This document shows, piece after piece, positions 44,362 through 53,974 of a DNA stretch of 54,102 nucleotides. A program made the translations under genes and the position numbers. Under the pieces are notes generated by a model that had not been told where the DNA came from, did no database searches, and saw only the letters and a program-made list of their open reading frames with translations. Numbering within the stretch: position 1 is the first letter of the stretch; each line of letters begins with the position of its first letter. The DNA comes from Sphingobacterium cavernae (GTDB lineage Bacteria > Bacteroidota > Bacteroidia > Sphingobacteriales > Sphingobacteriaceae). Where the stretch lies: positions 1 through 54,102 of the forward strand of contig NZ_VIQM01000032.1 in NCBI RefSeq assembly GCF_008520265.1, read 5' to 3'.

Positions 44362-45309
44362 TCAGATAAGCTGTACCGTGTACGACTTGACTGATTTTGC
44401 TATAGCGAAGGCTTGCTTGATCAGCTTGTTTACAGCTGCTATCAGAGCTACCTTATAAGGTTTCCCTTTAGCCATCAGTCTTTCGTATAATTCTTTACAA
44501 GCCTTATTGCAACGTATTGCAGAAGTAGCAGCCATATACAACACTTTTCTCATTTGCCCCATTCCCATTTTGCAGATATGGCCTTTTCCTTTCACACTTG
44601 TGCCCGATTCATATATCCTTGGTGCCAGTCCGAAATAAGATATCACCTGCTTATAGTTCTCGAACATCCCAAAGCCATCCGTGGCGATAATGAGCATGGA
44701 GGTACTCCTTGGTCCTATGCCTGGTATGCTCTTGAGGTTAGCGGCCATTTCTGCATAGTTTTGCTGTATCAATTCTGCAATCTGGTGCTCTTTATTCTTA
44801 ATTCTTTTATCATGGCTTTCCACTTCCTCCTTTATTTCATTGTATAATAGCTCATCTATTGTGCCTGCTGCCTCAAATGCATGCAACTGGTTGGATAACA
44901 TCTGCCGTCGTTGTTTTAATCCTTCAAGGTAGCTCTCTAGGTTGCGGATAGCCTGGATTTCCACAGTGGGCGGTTCCCATAACTTTGGTACAGTCATTTT
45001 TGCAAACTCTGCTATGACCATAGCATCTTTCTGATTTGTCTTTGCCCGGGACATTCGCATCTGTGCAAACCGGCGTATGACCAAGGGGTTTGCGACCGAA
45101 ACGAGTATTCCCGAATGATGTACAAATCTTGCCAGCTGGAAATAATAAGGTCCTGTGGCTTCCATCGCTAAATGGGTATCCAAAATATGCGGAAGCATAT
45201 CTATAAAGCCTTTTATGTCGTTTGTAAACCTGCTTTTGAAACCTACTTTACCTTCTTTTAATACTACAATGTCAAAATAATCCTTTGAACAATCGATACC
45301 TGTTACCAT
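44362..45309 (-). CDS. IS110-family transposase (DEDD recombinase)
   Basis: A 315-residue protein with an N-terminal RuvC-like DEDD domain: TGIDCSKDYFDIVV (Asp), AMEATGPYY (Glu), KTNQKDAMVIAEF (Asp pair). A coiled coil follows (about 160-195), then the C-terminal Tnp domain with SIPGIGPRSTSMLI and the serine region SGTSVKGKGHICKMGMGQMR (about 252-271). ATG 45309 is preferred; TTG 45357 would extend into the RNA region. Complete, possibly active. Confidence 0.92.
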   Translation of the reverse strand: MVTGIDCSKDYFDIVVLKEGKVGFKSRFTNDIKGFIDMLPHILDTHLAMEATGPYYFQLARFVHHSGILVSVANPLVIRRFAQMRMSRAKTNQKDAMVIAEFAKMTVPKLWEPPTVEIQAIRNLESYLEGLKQRRQMLSNQLHAFEAAGTIDELLYNEIKEEVESHDKRIKNKEHQIAELIQQNYAEMAANLKSIPGIGPRSTSMLIIATDGFGMFENYKQVISYFGLAPRIYESGTSVKGKGHICKMGMGQMRKVLYMAATSAIRCNKACKELYERLMAKGKPYKVALIAAVNKLIKQAFAIAKSVKSYTVQLI

Positions 45310-45369
45310 ATTTGTATTGAATAGTGGATCACAGCAGTTCTTATCGTGACTTATCAATCGTAAAAACAG

Positions 45370-45490
45370 GCTCTACAGGCCTAATGAACTGTCCAAGTTC
45401 GCAATAAGAATGAGAGAGAGGGACTAACATTTCGAAGGGTCTCTTTGACCAAGGACAAGTAAAAGTCTTAATCCCTCTCTCTGCTGGATC
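45370..45490 (-). ncRNA. Candidate IS110 bridge (seek) RNA
   Basis: Directly 5' of the transposase the minus strand has a long helix between AGAGAGAGGGA (45482-45472) and TCCCTCTCTCTC (45423-45412), enclosing about 50 bases. A second smaller structured part, with CAGGCCTGTAGAGCCTG-like pairing, reaches the transposase start. IS110 elements carry a bridge RNA in this upstream end with target- and donor-binding loops. The internal loop here would be the candidate target loop. RNA ends are approximate. Confidence 0.6.
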
Positions 45491-45575
45491 TGTTAACCAA
45501 ACAAAATTAAATTCTGATAGATCATTTCCAACTAATTACTTACAAACTTACGATGACGATAATATATTTGTAATA

Positions 45576-46250
45576 TTATTTCTTTAAAGCTTTTTCGTAG
45601 CGTGCTGAAACTTCATCCCAATTGATGATGTTCCAAATCGAAGTTAAATAATCAGCACGTTTGTTTTGGTAGCGCAAATAATAAGCATGCTCCCACACAT
45701 CAAGCCCTAAAATAGGGGTGCCTTTTTCTTCCACGACATCCATCAATGGATTGTCTTGATTTGCTGTCGAAGAAACGAATAATTTACCAGATTTGTCTAC
45801 GGACAGCCAAGACCATCCCGAACCGAAACGAGCAGCTCCAGCAGCATTGATTTTTTCTTTTAAAGCATCTACTGATCCAAAAGTTTCGTTTATCGCTTTT
45901 TCTAATTTTGCAGATGGCTTTGTTCCAACTTTAGGGGTTAATATAGACCAGAATAATTCGTGGTTGTAGTGACCACCGCCATTATTACGCACTGCTGCAG
46001 ATTGTTTGCTAATCGAACCAAGGATTGACTCAATACTTTCTTTTTCGGTTGGAGTTCCTGCGATAGCTTTATTTAAGTTTGTTGTATACGCTGCCGCATG
46101 TTTGCCGTAGTGAATTTCCATTGTTTGTGCATCAATCGCACCTTCTAATGCATTGAATGCGTACGGAAGTGGTGTCTGTTTGAATTGCGCAAATGTAGCT
46201 TGTGAAGCAAATATCGCTGAAGCCAAGAAAGCTGATTTCAATATATTCAT
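45576..46250 (-). CDS. Exported Fe/Mn superoxide dismutase
   Basis: A 224-residue superoxide dismutase with a signal peptide (1-21, ATFAQ). The metal ligands are intact: His in IHYGKHAAAY (about 47), His in GGGHYNHELFW (about 97), and Asp and His in LGLDVWEHAYYLRY (about 181 and 185). It converts superoxide to hydrogen peroxide and oxygen. Export to the periplasm is unusual for this family outside Bacteroidota and some others. Fe versus Mn cannot be told. Confidence 0.93.
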   Translation of the reverse strand: MNILKSAFLASAIFASQATFAQFKQTPLPYAFNALEGAIDAQTMEIHYGKHAAAYTTNLNKAIAGTPTEKESIESILGSISKQSAAVRNNGGGHYNHELFWSILTPKVGTKPSAKLEKAINETFGSVDALKEKINAAGAARFGSGWSWLSVDKSGKLFVSSTANQDNPLMDVVEEKGTPILGLDVWEHAYYLRYQNKRADYLTSIWNIINWDEVSARYEKALKK

Positions 46251-46339
46251 AGTATTTGTTTTTGTTTTAAATATAAGCTTTGTTGGTATTCAATACAAAT
46301 CGTCGTGGTTTTATTACAATTATTTTAACAAATAGAAGC

Positions 46340-47203
46340 TTAGAACGGTAAAAAACTTATTTCAGCGTGTTTTATTCCGGGTATTATTTTTAATTTATTT
46401 AGTAATATTTTTGAATCAATATCATCCAGATTTAAGGTTTCAACCACAAAATGCTCTGCACAGGTAAAAAGAAATTTGTGCATAACCCTTTCTTTTTCAA
46501 GTAATTGTGCCGCAGGTAATTTAACTTGATCAATTGAATTTGAATATAAAAAGAAGTAAATTGATTGAGTGTTAGTTTCTTCAAAGTTATTAGGAGGGAG
46601 GTTTCTGTTGAAAAAAGAAAAATCATTTAATTTATTTAATATAATTTCTAATGCATCTCTATTCTTTTCTGGTAAGCTCTTAATTTCTGCAATTTGTTTA
46701 ACAGCATCGTAAATTGGATTGCTAATATTTTGAATATCTTCATTTTATTCAATACATTTTTTTATAGCTTTTGATAATTCAGGTTTAAATTTATCAACAC
46801 CATGCATATATCACTATAAAATAATGTTCGTTGGTCTATGATATCAAAAGGCAGTTTAGTACCATGTTCGGTAACTGTAATCACTCTCTTTTCAAAAGAG
46901 TGACGAATACCTAATTCATACATTACATTTGGATTTACACTTGTCAAATTGGCAATAACCAGTTCACAGTTTACAATTTTTTCGATAATCTGCTTATTTA
47001 TTGAGCCTGTGCTATCTAATATGATGCGCGGGGAGAGGTTCGAATCCGTGTTCATTAAGTACTGGCTTCAAAACTGAATTAATCAGACCTTCTGTTTTTT
47101 TGAAAATTTCAGAATCAGGAGAACCTATTGGAGTGATAATAAAACACTCTTTTAATTCTGTCTTTTCTTCAGAATTTTTATTTGTCGATACAGTTTTACT
47201 CAT
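46340..47203 (-). pseudogene. Nucleoside-deoxyribosyltransferase-like protein, pseudogene
   Basis: Starting at ATG 47203 the frame encodes KECFIITPIGSPDSEIFKK and VLNEHGFEPLPAHH, then shifts near 47,020-47,055. The second frame has LDSTGSINKQIIEKI, VIANLTSVNPNVMYELGIRH and LPFDIIDQRTLFYSD, to about 46,810. The original frame returns with MHGVDKFKPELSKAIKKCIE, meets TAA at 46745-46747, and stays open to TAA 46340-46342 (a C-terminal helical part). The IITPIG...ANLT..NPNV.YELG..H pattern marks a nucleoside 2-deoxyribosyltransferase/TIR-like NAD-handling fold. Probably dead. Confidence 0.78.
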
Positions 47204-47251
47204 TTATTATGGTCTTAGTATTGTGAAAATACGAATAAATTATAATAAAAT

Positions 47252-47279
47252 AAGCCTCACCAAAAACTTGATGAGGCTT
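47252..47279 (-). terminator. Terminator of valS
   Basis: AAGCCTCA/TGAGGCTT stem with a 12-base loop, followed on the minus strand by a T-rich run. Confidence 0.85.
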
Positions 47280-47346
47280 TATATACTTTGTAGATTATCT
47301 TACGTTTAGATGTCTCTCTTCGGTCGACATAACGTTTTAAACAAAA

Positions 47347-49965
47347 TTATCCCAAATTCGCTAAGCTTTCTGCTAAGATTTGAATTTTAGCTTCAGCGTC
47401 TGCTTTTTTGTTTCTTTCGTTTTCGATGATTTCTGGTTTTGCATTTTGTACGAAGCGCTCGTTGGATAATTTCTTATCTACAGATATCAAGAATCCTTTT
47501 AAGTAATCAATTTCTTTAGTAATACGCTCGCGTTCTGCATCTACATCGATATTATCAGCGGCTAACTGAACATAACATTCTGTCTTACCAGCTAAGAAGC
47601 TCAATGCGCCAGTTATTTTCTCTTGTACAAAAGTCAATTCCGAAATATTTGCCAATTTAGTAATTGACTCTTCGTATTTCGCAAAATCGATATCTGTGTT
47701 GCTAATCGCTAAAGGCAATGCAATTTTTGGAGAAAGACCTTTTGAGTTACGAACAGCACGAACTTCAGAAATAATCTGTTGTACTGTAGCAAACTCTTTT
47801 ATGATTTTCTCATCGAAAGCAGCTACTTTAGGGTATTCTGCTACGATTATACAATCTTTGTCTTCACGTAATCCGAATAATTCATCATGATACAATTCTT
47901 CAGTCAAGAATGGCATAAATGGATGTGCTAAAGCCAATACCCTCAAGAAGAAACCTTTTACAGTTTCTAAAGTCTCCGCTTCGATTGGCTGTTGGTAAGC
48001 AGGCTTTACTAATTCCAAATACCACGCACAGAAATCATCCCAAATTAACTTGTAAGTCGCCATCAAGGCATCAGATAAACGGTAATTTGCGAAGTGTTCG
48101 TCAATCTCTACTACAGCTTGATTGAAACGATTTTCGAACCAAACAGCAGCAGTTTTTTGTGCTTCAGTTGCTGGTGAATTTTTCGTTTCCCAACCTTTTA
48201 CCAAACGGAAAGCATTCCAAATTTTGTTGGCGAAATTACGACCCTGCTCACAGTAAGAAACGTCAAACATCAAGTCATTTCCGGCAGGAGAAGATAATAA
48301 CATTCCTACACGTACGCCGTCCGTTCCGTATTGTTCCATCAATTCGATAGGATCAGGGGAGTTACCCAATGATTTTGACATCTTGCGACCTAACTTGTCA
48401 CGCACGATACCTGTTAAGTATACATTGCGGAAAGGAGGTTTTTGTGTATAATCATGACCCATAATAATCATACGTGCCACCCAGAAGAACAAAATTTCTG
48501 GCGCAGTCACTAAATCATTTGTAGGGTAGTAGTATTTAAAATCTTCGTTTTCAGGGTTACGTACACCGTCGAAAACAGACATTGGCCACAAGCCAGAAGA
48601 GAACCAGGTATCCAATACGTCGTCTTCTTGACGCAATGCTGCCGTAGATTTACCTTGCACTTCGAATTCTTTTACAGCTTCTCCTTCTGTTTTAGCAACA
48701 ACCCATTCGTTGTTCTCATTATACCAAGCTGGAATACGTTGTCCCCACCACAATTGTCGAGAGATACACCAATCTTTCACATTTTCCATCCAGTGCTTGT
48801 ACGAAGCAAAGAATTTTTCTGGAATTAATTTGATCGTACCATCTTCTACGTAAGATAAAGCAGGCTTAGCGATGTCTTCCATTTTGCAGAACCATTGCAT
48901 AGATAGCTTTGGTTCTATAGCCGCATCTGTACGTTCTGAGAATCCAACTTGAGATTTGTAATCTTCGATTTTCTCGATTTGGTCAACTTCTTCTAATAAT
49001 TTAGCTATCTTCTTACGTGCAATGAAACGGTCTTCGCCAACTAAGATTTCTGCTTTCTCATTTAATGTACCGTCATCATTTAGGATGTCGATAACCGCAA
49101 GATTGTGTTTTTGACCTAATTCATAGTCATTCAAATCGTGTGCAGGTGTTACTTTCAAACATCCTGTACCGAATTCCATTTCTACATATTGGTCCTCGAT
49201 AATCGGAATTTCACGGTTAACTAAAGGAATGATAACTTTCTTACCTTTAAGGTGTTGGTAGCGCTCATCGTTAGGGTTGATACAGATGGCTGAATCCGCC
49301 ATAATCGTTTCTGGACGCGTAGTCGCTATAATGATATATTCATCCGAATCTTTGATTTTATATCGGATGTAGTATAATTTTTGATTTACTTCTTTACGAA
49401 TTACCTCTTCATCAGAAAGCGCAGTTTTGCCTTGTGGATCCCAATTCACCATACGCACACCACGGTAGATGTAACCGTCTTTGTAGAATTTTATGAAGGT
49501 ATCGATAACCGCTTCTGACAAATCAGGATCCATCGTGAATTTAGTACGTTCCCAATCACATGAAGCACCTAATTTTTCTAATTGCTTCAAGATGATACCG
49601 CCGTATTTCTCTTTCCACTCCCATGCATGTTTCAAGAAATCCTCACGAGTTAACGATTTTTTATCAATTCCTTGCTCTTTCAACATGGCAACAACTTTAG
49701 CTTCTGTAGCAATAGAGGCGTGGTCAGTACCAGGCACCCAACATGCATTTTTACCTTGCATACGTGCACGACGAATCAATACATCTTGAATGGTATTATT
49801 CAACATGTGCCCCATGTGCAATACTCCAGTGACGTTTGGCGGAGGCATTACAATTGTGTAGGGTTCACGCTCGTCTGGTGTGGAACGGAAAAAACCGTTT
49901 TCCATCCAGTAAGAATACCATTTTTCTTCTGCTTCTTTTGGGCTATAAGTTTTTGCTATGCTCAT
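47347..49965 (-). CDS. valS: Valyl-tRNA synthetase ValS
   Basis: An 872-residue class I aminoacyl-tRNA synthetase. HIGH-type PPPNVTGVLHMGH is near residues 42-54, the editing domain spans about 190-330 (TTRPETI), KMSKSLGNSPDP lies at about 525-536, followed by the anticodon-binding helices, and the C-terminal coiled coil (from about 805) is typical of ValS. ATG 49965 matches the family start MSIAKTYSPKEAEEKWY; the frame extends to 50016 without support. Ends in a strong terminator. Confidence 0.97.
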   Translation of the reverse strand: MSIAKTYSPKEAEEKWYSYWMENGFFRSTPDEREPYTIVMPPPNVTGVLHMGHMLNNTIQDVLIRRARMQGKNACWVPGTDHASIATEAKVVAMLKEQGIDKKSLTREDFLKHAWEWKEKYGGIILKQLEKLGASCDWERTKFTMDPDLSEAVIDTFIKFYKDGYIYRGVRMVNWDPQGKTALSDEEVIRKEVNQKLYYIRYKIKDSDEYIIIATTRPETIMADSAICINPNDERYQHLKGKKVIIPLVNREIPIIEDQYVEMEFGTGCLKVTPAHDLNDYELGQKHNLAVIDILNDDGTLNEKAEILVGEDRFIARKKIAKLLEEVDQIEKIEDYKSQVGFSERTDAAIEPKLSMQWFCKMEDIAKPALSYVEDGTIKLIPEKFFASYKHWMENVKDWCISRQLWWGQRIPAWYNENNEWVVAKTEGEAVKEFEVQGKSTAALRQEDDVLDTWFSSGLWPMSVFDGVRNPENEDFKYYYPTNDLVTAPEILFFWVARMIIMGHDYTQKPPFRNVYLTGIVRDKLGRKMSKSLGNSPDPIELMEQYGTDGVRVGMLLSSPAGNDLMFDVSYCEQGRNFANKIWNAFRLVKGWETKNSPATEAQKTAAVWFENRFNQAVVEIDEHFANYRLSDALMATYKLIWDDFCAWYLELVKPAYQQPIEAETLETVKGFFLRVLALAHPFMPFLTEELYHDELFGLREDKDCIIVAEYPKVAAFDEKIIKEFATVQQIISEVRAVRNSKGLSPKIALPLAISNTDIDFAKYEESITKLANISELTFVQEKITGALSFLAGKTECYVQLAADNIDVDAERERITKEIDYLKGFLISVDKKLSNERFVQNAKPEIIENERNKKADAEAKIQILAESLANLG

Positions 49966-50108
49966 TGTAATAATTCGTTCAAAAAATTGAAGTACAAAAA
50001 TACGGAAATAAAGCAATTATTCCTTTAATTCTTACATTAATATCTTACCGCTAAACGACATATTTACACAGAATATTACTTAGTTTTGCTTTTTCATTTG
50101 AAGTGAGT

Positions 50109-51986
50109 ATGAACAAAAAGTTAGGTTACTTTTCTGCTGTAACTTTTTACCTTAGTTTATTGGCGTATTGGTTATTGCTTTCTGCGATTGATCGCGCGCT
50201 GTTTCTGTTTTCCGTTTCAGATAAAATAGAGCAATCTTATATTTCGGCATTATTTGACACGTCGGTAGCTGGTTATAAGTTGGATTTGTCACTAGCGGGA
50301 TACCTGTTTGTTTTACCTTTTCTATTTTTTATGGTGCAGCATTTCTTTATAAGAGAAGTTGTATCAAGTTGGTGGTTAAGAGGTTATGTGATGGTACCGA
50401 CTTTTTTATGTGCAGCAATCAGTGTTTCAAATATTCCATTGTACCAATCTTGGGGAGAGAAAATCAGCAAACGTGCAATCGGCATGGCGGTTGATACACC
50501 ACAAGGCGTAACGGCTTCATTGGACTGGTCTATTGTGTTTCAGGTGGTTATTGGATTACTTGTTTTTTTTGGGTTTGCCCATTACTTTTATCATTTAGTC
50601 GTGGCTAGCTATGCGAAATATGTTCCACTTACTATTGGAGGTAATGTATTGGTATTCTTACTCGGTTTGGGCGTGATTTTTACGATGATTCGAGGAGGAT
50701 ATGGTCGTGCAAATTTAAATCCTAGTGTGGCGTACTATTCTGAAAGTTCGACTTTAAATCATACTGCTGTCAATACGTATTGGGCATTTCTAAAAGACTT
50801 GACAAAAAGTGGAGTGAAAAATCCGTACAATTTTATGGATATCGCTGAGGCAGACAGTATAGTCGATTCAATTTTTAAAGCTTCTCCAGATAGTATTTCT
50901 CAGATATTACATACAAATAAGCCAAATGTTGTAGTTATATTATTGGAAGGAATAGTAGCACAAGTATTTGAGGCATTAGGTGGAGAAAAAGAAATTGCTC
51001 CAGGTATGAATAATCTGATGAATGAAGGAATCACCTTTACGCGTGCTTATGCCGCAGCAGACCGTTCGGACAAAGGGATGATTGCTACATTCAGTGGCTT
51101 TCCGGCTCAAGGATCTGAAAGTATCATCAAATATATTTCCAAACATGAGCGATTACCAGCCATCATGCAGGTGTATGATTCGTTAGGGTATTCGACTTCA
51201 TTTTATCATGGCGGACAGTCGGAATTCTATAATTTCAAATCCTATATGCTATCGCACGGTGTTGATCGTGTTGTTGACAATAATAGCTTTGATCTTGCAA
51301 CGGAGCGCGTCTCATGGGGTGTTTATGACCATGTTGTAGCGGATAGAATGTTGCAGGATTTGAATGATGATGAGAAGCCATTTTTTTCAATCTTTTATAC
51401 AGTTGTAAATCATGAACCTTTTGATTTAAAGGGAAATTATAAATTTGGAAGTGACACGAAAGCTAACAAATACAGAAGTACGGTTTACTATACCGATTCG
51501 GTTGTAAATGATATGGTTAATCATGCGAAAAAGGAGAACTGGTATGAAAATACACTTTTCGTTGTTTTGTCGGATCATGGTTCTGTTTATCCTAGCGAAA
51601 AATTTGGGTTGCAACATCCGGATCGTTACCATATTCCACTGTTTATGTTTGGTGAGGCTTTGAAAGATGAGTGGAGAGGGCAGCAAATCAAACACGTGGT
51701 TAGTCAAACTGATTTAGCGACCACACTTTGGAATTTTGTGAGTGATAAACCTTCGCCTTTTAAGTATTCTATAGATCTATTTTCAACTAACCGACCAAAT
51801 TATGCCTTTTATAATTCCAATACAACATTAGGTATCGTGACAAACAGTGAAGCTATTTCGTACGATGTGCAAGGTGCAAAAGTGTCTTTTGATCAAGGAC
51901 TTAATACTCAATTGCAAAAAGATAGCTTGATACGAATCGCCAAAGGTTATTATCAATATGTTTTTAAAGACTTTCAGCAATATTAA
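50109..51986 (+). CDS. LTA synthase-family membrane phosphotransferase/sulfatase (first of tandem pair)
   Basis: A 625-residue protein with five N-terminal membrane helices (about 5-25, 60-80, 85-105, 135-160 and 170-195) and a large extracytoplasmic alkaline-phosphatase-fold domain. VVILLEGIVAQ contains the first metal Glu, AAADRSDKG the nucleophile region (Ser where LtaS has Thr), and LSDHGS and QHPDRYHIPL other metal ligands. The family transfers phosphate-linked head groups to envelope lipids or glycans. Gram-negative Bacteroidota have no lipoteichoic acid, so the acceptor is unknown. ATG 50109 follows a GTG at 50103. Confidence 0.88.
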   Translation: MNKKLGYFSAVTFYLSLLAYWLLLSAIDRALFLFSVSDKIEQSYISALFDTSVAGYKLDLSLAGYLFVLPFLFFMVQHFFIREVVSSWWLRGYVMVPTFLCAAISVSNIPLYQSWGEKISKRAIGMAVDTPQGVTASLDWSIVFQVVIGLLVFFGFAHYFYHLVVASYAKYVPLTIGGNVLVFLLGLGVIFTMIRGGYGRANLNPSVAYYSESSTLNHTAVNTYWAFLKDLTKSGVKNPYNFMDIAEADSIVDSIFKASPDSISQILHTNKPNVVVILLEGIVAQVFEALGGEKEIAPGMNNLMNEGITFTRAYAAADRSDKGMIATFSGFPAQGSESIIKYISKHERLPAIMQVYDSLGYSTSFYHGGQSEFYNFKSYMLSHGVDRVVDNNSFDLATERVSWGVYDHVVADRMLQDLNDDEKPFFSIFYTVVNHEPFDLKGNYKFGSDTKANKYRSTVYYTDSVVNDMVNHAKKENWYENTLFVVLSDHGSVYPSEKFGLQHPDRYHIPLFMFGEALKDEWRGQQIKHVVSQTDLATTLWNFVSDKPSPFKYSIDLFSTNRPNYAFYNSNTTLGIVTNSEAISYDVQGAKVSFDQGLNTQLQKDSLIRIAKGYYQYVFKDFQQY

Positions 51987-51987
51987 A

Positions 51988-53916
51988 ATGAAGCAGATTC
52001 AATTAAAGGGTGTTTCGAATACATTACTTTTATTGTTTATTCAATTTGTAATTGTTCTCGTGATCTATGCGGGATTGCGTTATGGATTTTATGTTTTTAA
52101 TAAATCCATGTTTCCGCAAGTGAGTAATTCTGAATTACTACTCATGATGTGGGGAGGCGTTAAGTTTGATACTGTCGCTATTCTTTATTTGAATATAATT
52201 TACATTTTGTTGCAGAGTATACCTTTTCCTTTTAAGTATGCTATTGCTTATCAAAAAGTTTGTAAATGGGTTTTTGTAGCAACTAATTCAATTGGCATAG
52301 CATTAAATTTAGTTGATTACGCATATTATCCCTTCACACTTAAAAGAACCACAGGAACTGTATTTGGGCAATTTGCTAACGAGGAAAATTTGTTTAAACT
52401 AAGCTTTGATTTTCTAATTGGATACTGGTATTTACTTATACTTTTTGTGCTTTTTATATTCTTTTTATTTAAAGTATACAATTCGGTTAGTTTAGTTAAA
52501 GTTCAAAAAGTAAGCTGGTTATTTTATGGAGTTCAATTTATAGCTTTTTTATTCACTATATTCTTATTCATTGGTGGAGTTCGGGGAGGGTGGGCGCACA
52601 GCACGCGACCTATTACGTTGAGTAACGCTGGAGATTATGTGAGAAATCCTGAAGAAATGAATATTGTGTTGAACACACCTTTCAGTATTCTGAAAACGCT
52701 GAAAGCAATTTCGCTCAAAGAAGTACATTACTTTTCGGACAAAGAATTAGAAAAAATATATCCAGTAATACATCATCCAAAAGACAGCACAGAATTTAAA
52801 AAGCTAAATGTTGTGGTGTTAATTTTAGAAAGTTTTGGAAAGGAACATGTTGGAGCGCTCAATAAGGATATTAATAATGGAACTTACAAAGGGTATACGC
52901 CATTTTTGGATTCTTTGATAGGAGAGTCTTACACGTTTACACGTTCATACGCGAATGGTCGCAAGTCGATAGATGCGTTACCTTCGGTTATAACGGGTAT
53001 TCCTTCAGTTGGTGAACCTTTTGTTCTCTCTATTTACTCAGGTAATAAAACAACAAGTCTTGCCAAATTATTAGGTGATGAAGGCTACGAAACTGCATTT
53101 TTTCATGGTGCTCCTAATGGAAGTATGGGCTTCTCAGCTTACACGCAATTGGCGGGAATAAACCATTATTTCGGCAAGAACGAATATAATAACGAAGCGG
53201 ATTTTGATGGGATTTGGGGTATTTGGGACGAGCCTTTTATGCAGTTTATGGCAGATAAAATTGATGATCTGCCACAACCATTTTTTGCTGGATTTTTTTC
53301 TTTGTCATCTCATCATCCATTCAAAATTCCTGAAAAATATAAAGGACAATTCCCGAAAGGACCTCTAGAGGTTCATGAACCAGTTGGGTATTCGGATTAT
53401 GCATTAAAACAATTTTTTGATAAAGCAGCCAAATCGCCATGGTTTAATAACACATTATTTGTGATATGTGCAGATCACGCAACGGTGAGCCATTTGCCCG
53501 AATACCAAACTGCTCCCAATTCATTTGCAATACCTATTGTATTTTATAATCCGGGTGGTAATTTAAAGGGATTGTCAGACAAATTAGTGCAACAAATAGA
53601 TATTTTGCCAACTGTATTGAATTATTTGAATTACCCAAAACCTTATTTTTCATTTGGATTTGATGCATTCGCAAATCAACAGAATAATTTTGTAGTCAAT
53701 AATATAGGTGGGGTATACAATCTTTTCCAAGGAAATTATTATATGACACACGATGGTGAAAAGCCAACTTCTATTTTCGATCTCAAGCATGATAAATTCT
53801 TAAAAAAAGATTTACTACCTGATAACAAGTTAAAAGATTCGCTAGAGCATACTCTCAAAACTTTTATACAGCAGTATAATTACAGTATGATTCATAATAA
53901 ATTAGTTTACGATTAA
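51988..53916 (+). CDS. LTA synthase-family membrane phosphotransferase/sulfatase (second of tandem pair)
   Basis: A 642-residue protein with the same layout: five membrane helices in the first ~200 residues, then a metal-dependent alkaline-phosphatase-type domain with VLILESFGKEH, SYANGRKSIDALP (nucleophile Ser) and CADHATVSHLPEY. It begins one base after the previous stop at ATG 51988; the upstream in-frame ATG 51958 would overlap. The two paralogues are clearly related but diverged, suggesting distinct acceptors in one surface-modification pathway. Confidence 0.87.
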   Translation: MKQIQLKGVSNTLLLLFIQFVIVLVIYAGLRYGFYVFNKSMFPQVSNSELLLMMWGGVKFDTVAILYLNIIYILLQSIPFPFKYAIAYQKVCKWVFVATNSIGIALNLVDYAYYPFTLKRTTGTVFGQFANEENLFKLSFDFLIGYWYLLILFVLFIFFLFKVYNSVSLVKVQKVSWLFYGVQFIAFLFTIFLFIGGVRGGWAHSTRPITLSNAGDYVRNPEEMNIVLNTPFSILKTLKAISLKEVHYFSDKELEKIYPVIHHPKDSTEFKKLNVVVLILESFGKEHVGALNKDINNGTYKGYTPFLDSLIGESYTFTRSYANGRKSIDALPSVITGIPSVGEPFVLSIYSGNKTTSLAKLLGDEGYETAFFHGAPNGSMGFSAYTQLAGINHYFGKNEYNNEADFDGIWGIWDEPFMQFMADKIDDLPQPFFAGFFSLSSHHPFKIPEKYKGQFPKGPLEVHEPVGYSDYALKQFFDKAAKSPWFNNTLFVICADHATVSHLPEYQTAPNSFAIPIVFYNPGGNLKGLSDKLVQQIDILPTVLNYLNYPKPYFSFGFDAFANQQNNFVVNNIGGVYNLFQGNYYMTHDGEKPTSIFDLKHDKFLKKDLLPDNKLKDSLEHTLKTFIQQYNYSMIHNKLVYD

Positions 53917-53935
53917 TTTAAGAAAGGAAGAATAA

Positions 53936-53972
53936 AATAGCAAAGGCTCGGAATTTTCGAGCCTTTGCTATT
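53936..53972 (+). terminator. Terminator of the LTA synthase-like pair
   Basis: A 15-bp stem (AATAGCAAAGGCTCG/CGAGCCTTTGCTATT) with a GAATTTT loop. A T run is missing because the intron begins right after the last stem bases. Confidence 0.88.
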
Positions 53973-53974
53973 TG

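Larger units (their letters stand above)
44340..45490 (-). mobile_element. IS110-family insertion sequence
   Basis: One IS110-type transposase gene with a long structured non-coding segment on its 5' side. Ends are estimated: IS110 elements lack inverted repeats and make no target duplication, so only the coding gene and adjacent RNA region limit them. Confidence 0.8.

Noticed and set aside
45411..45482. GA-rich tract as a simple repeat or CRISPR-like array
   Set aside because: It is two complementary arms of one hairpin, not a tandem or spaced repeat.
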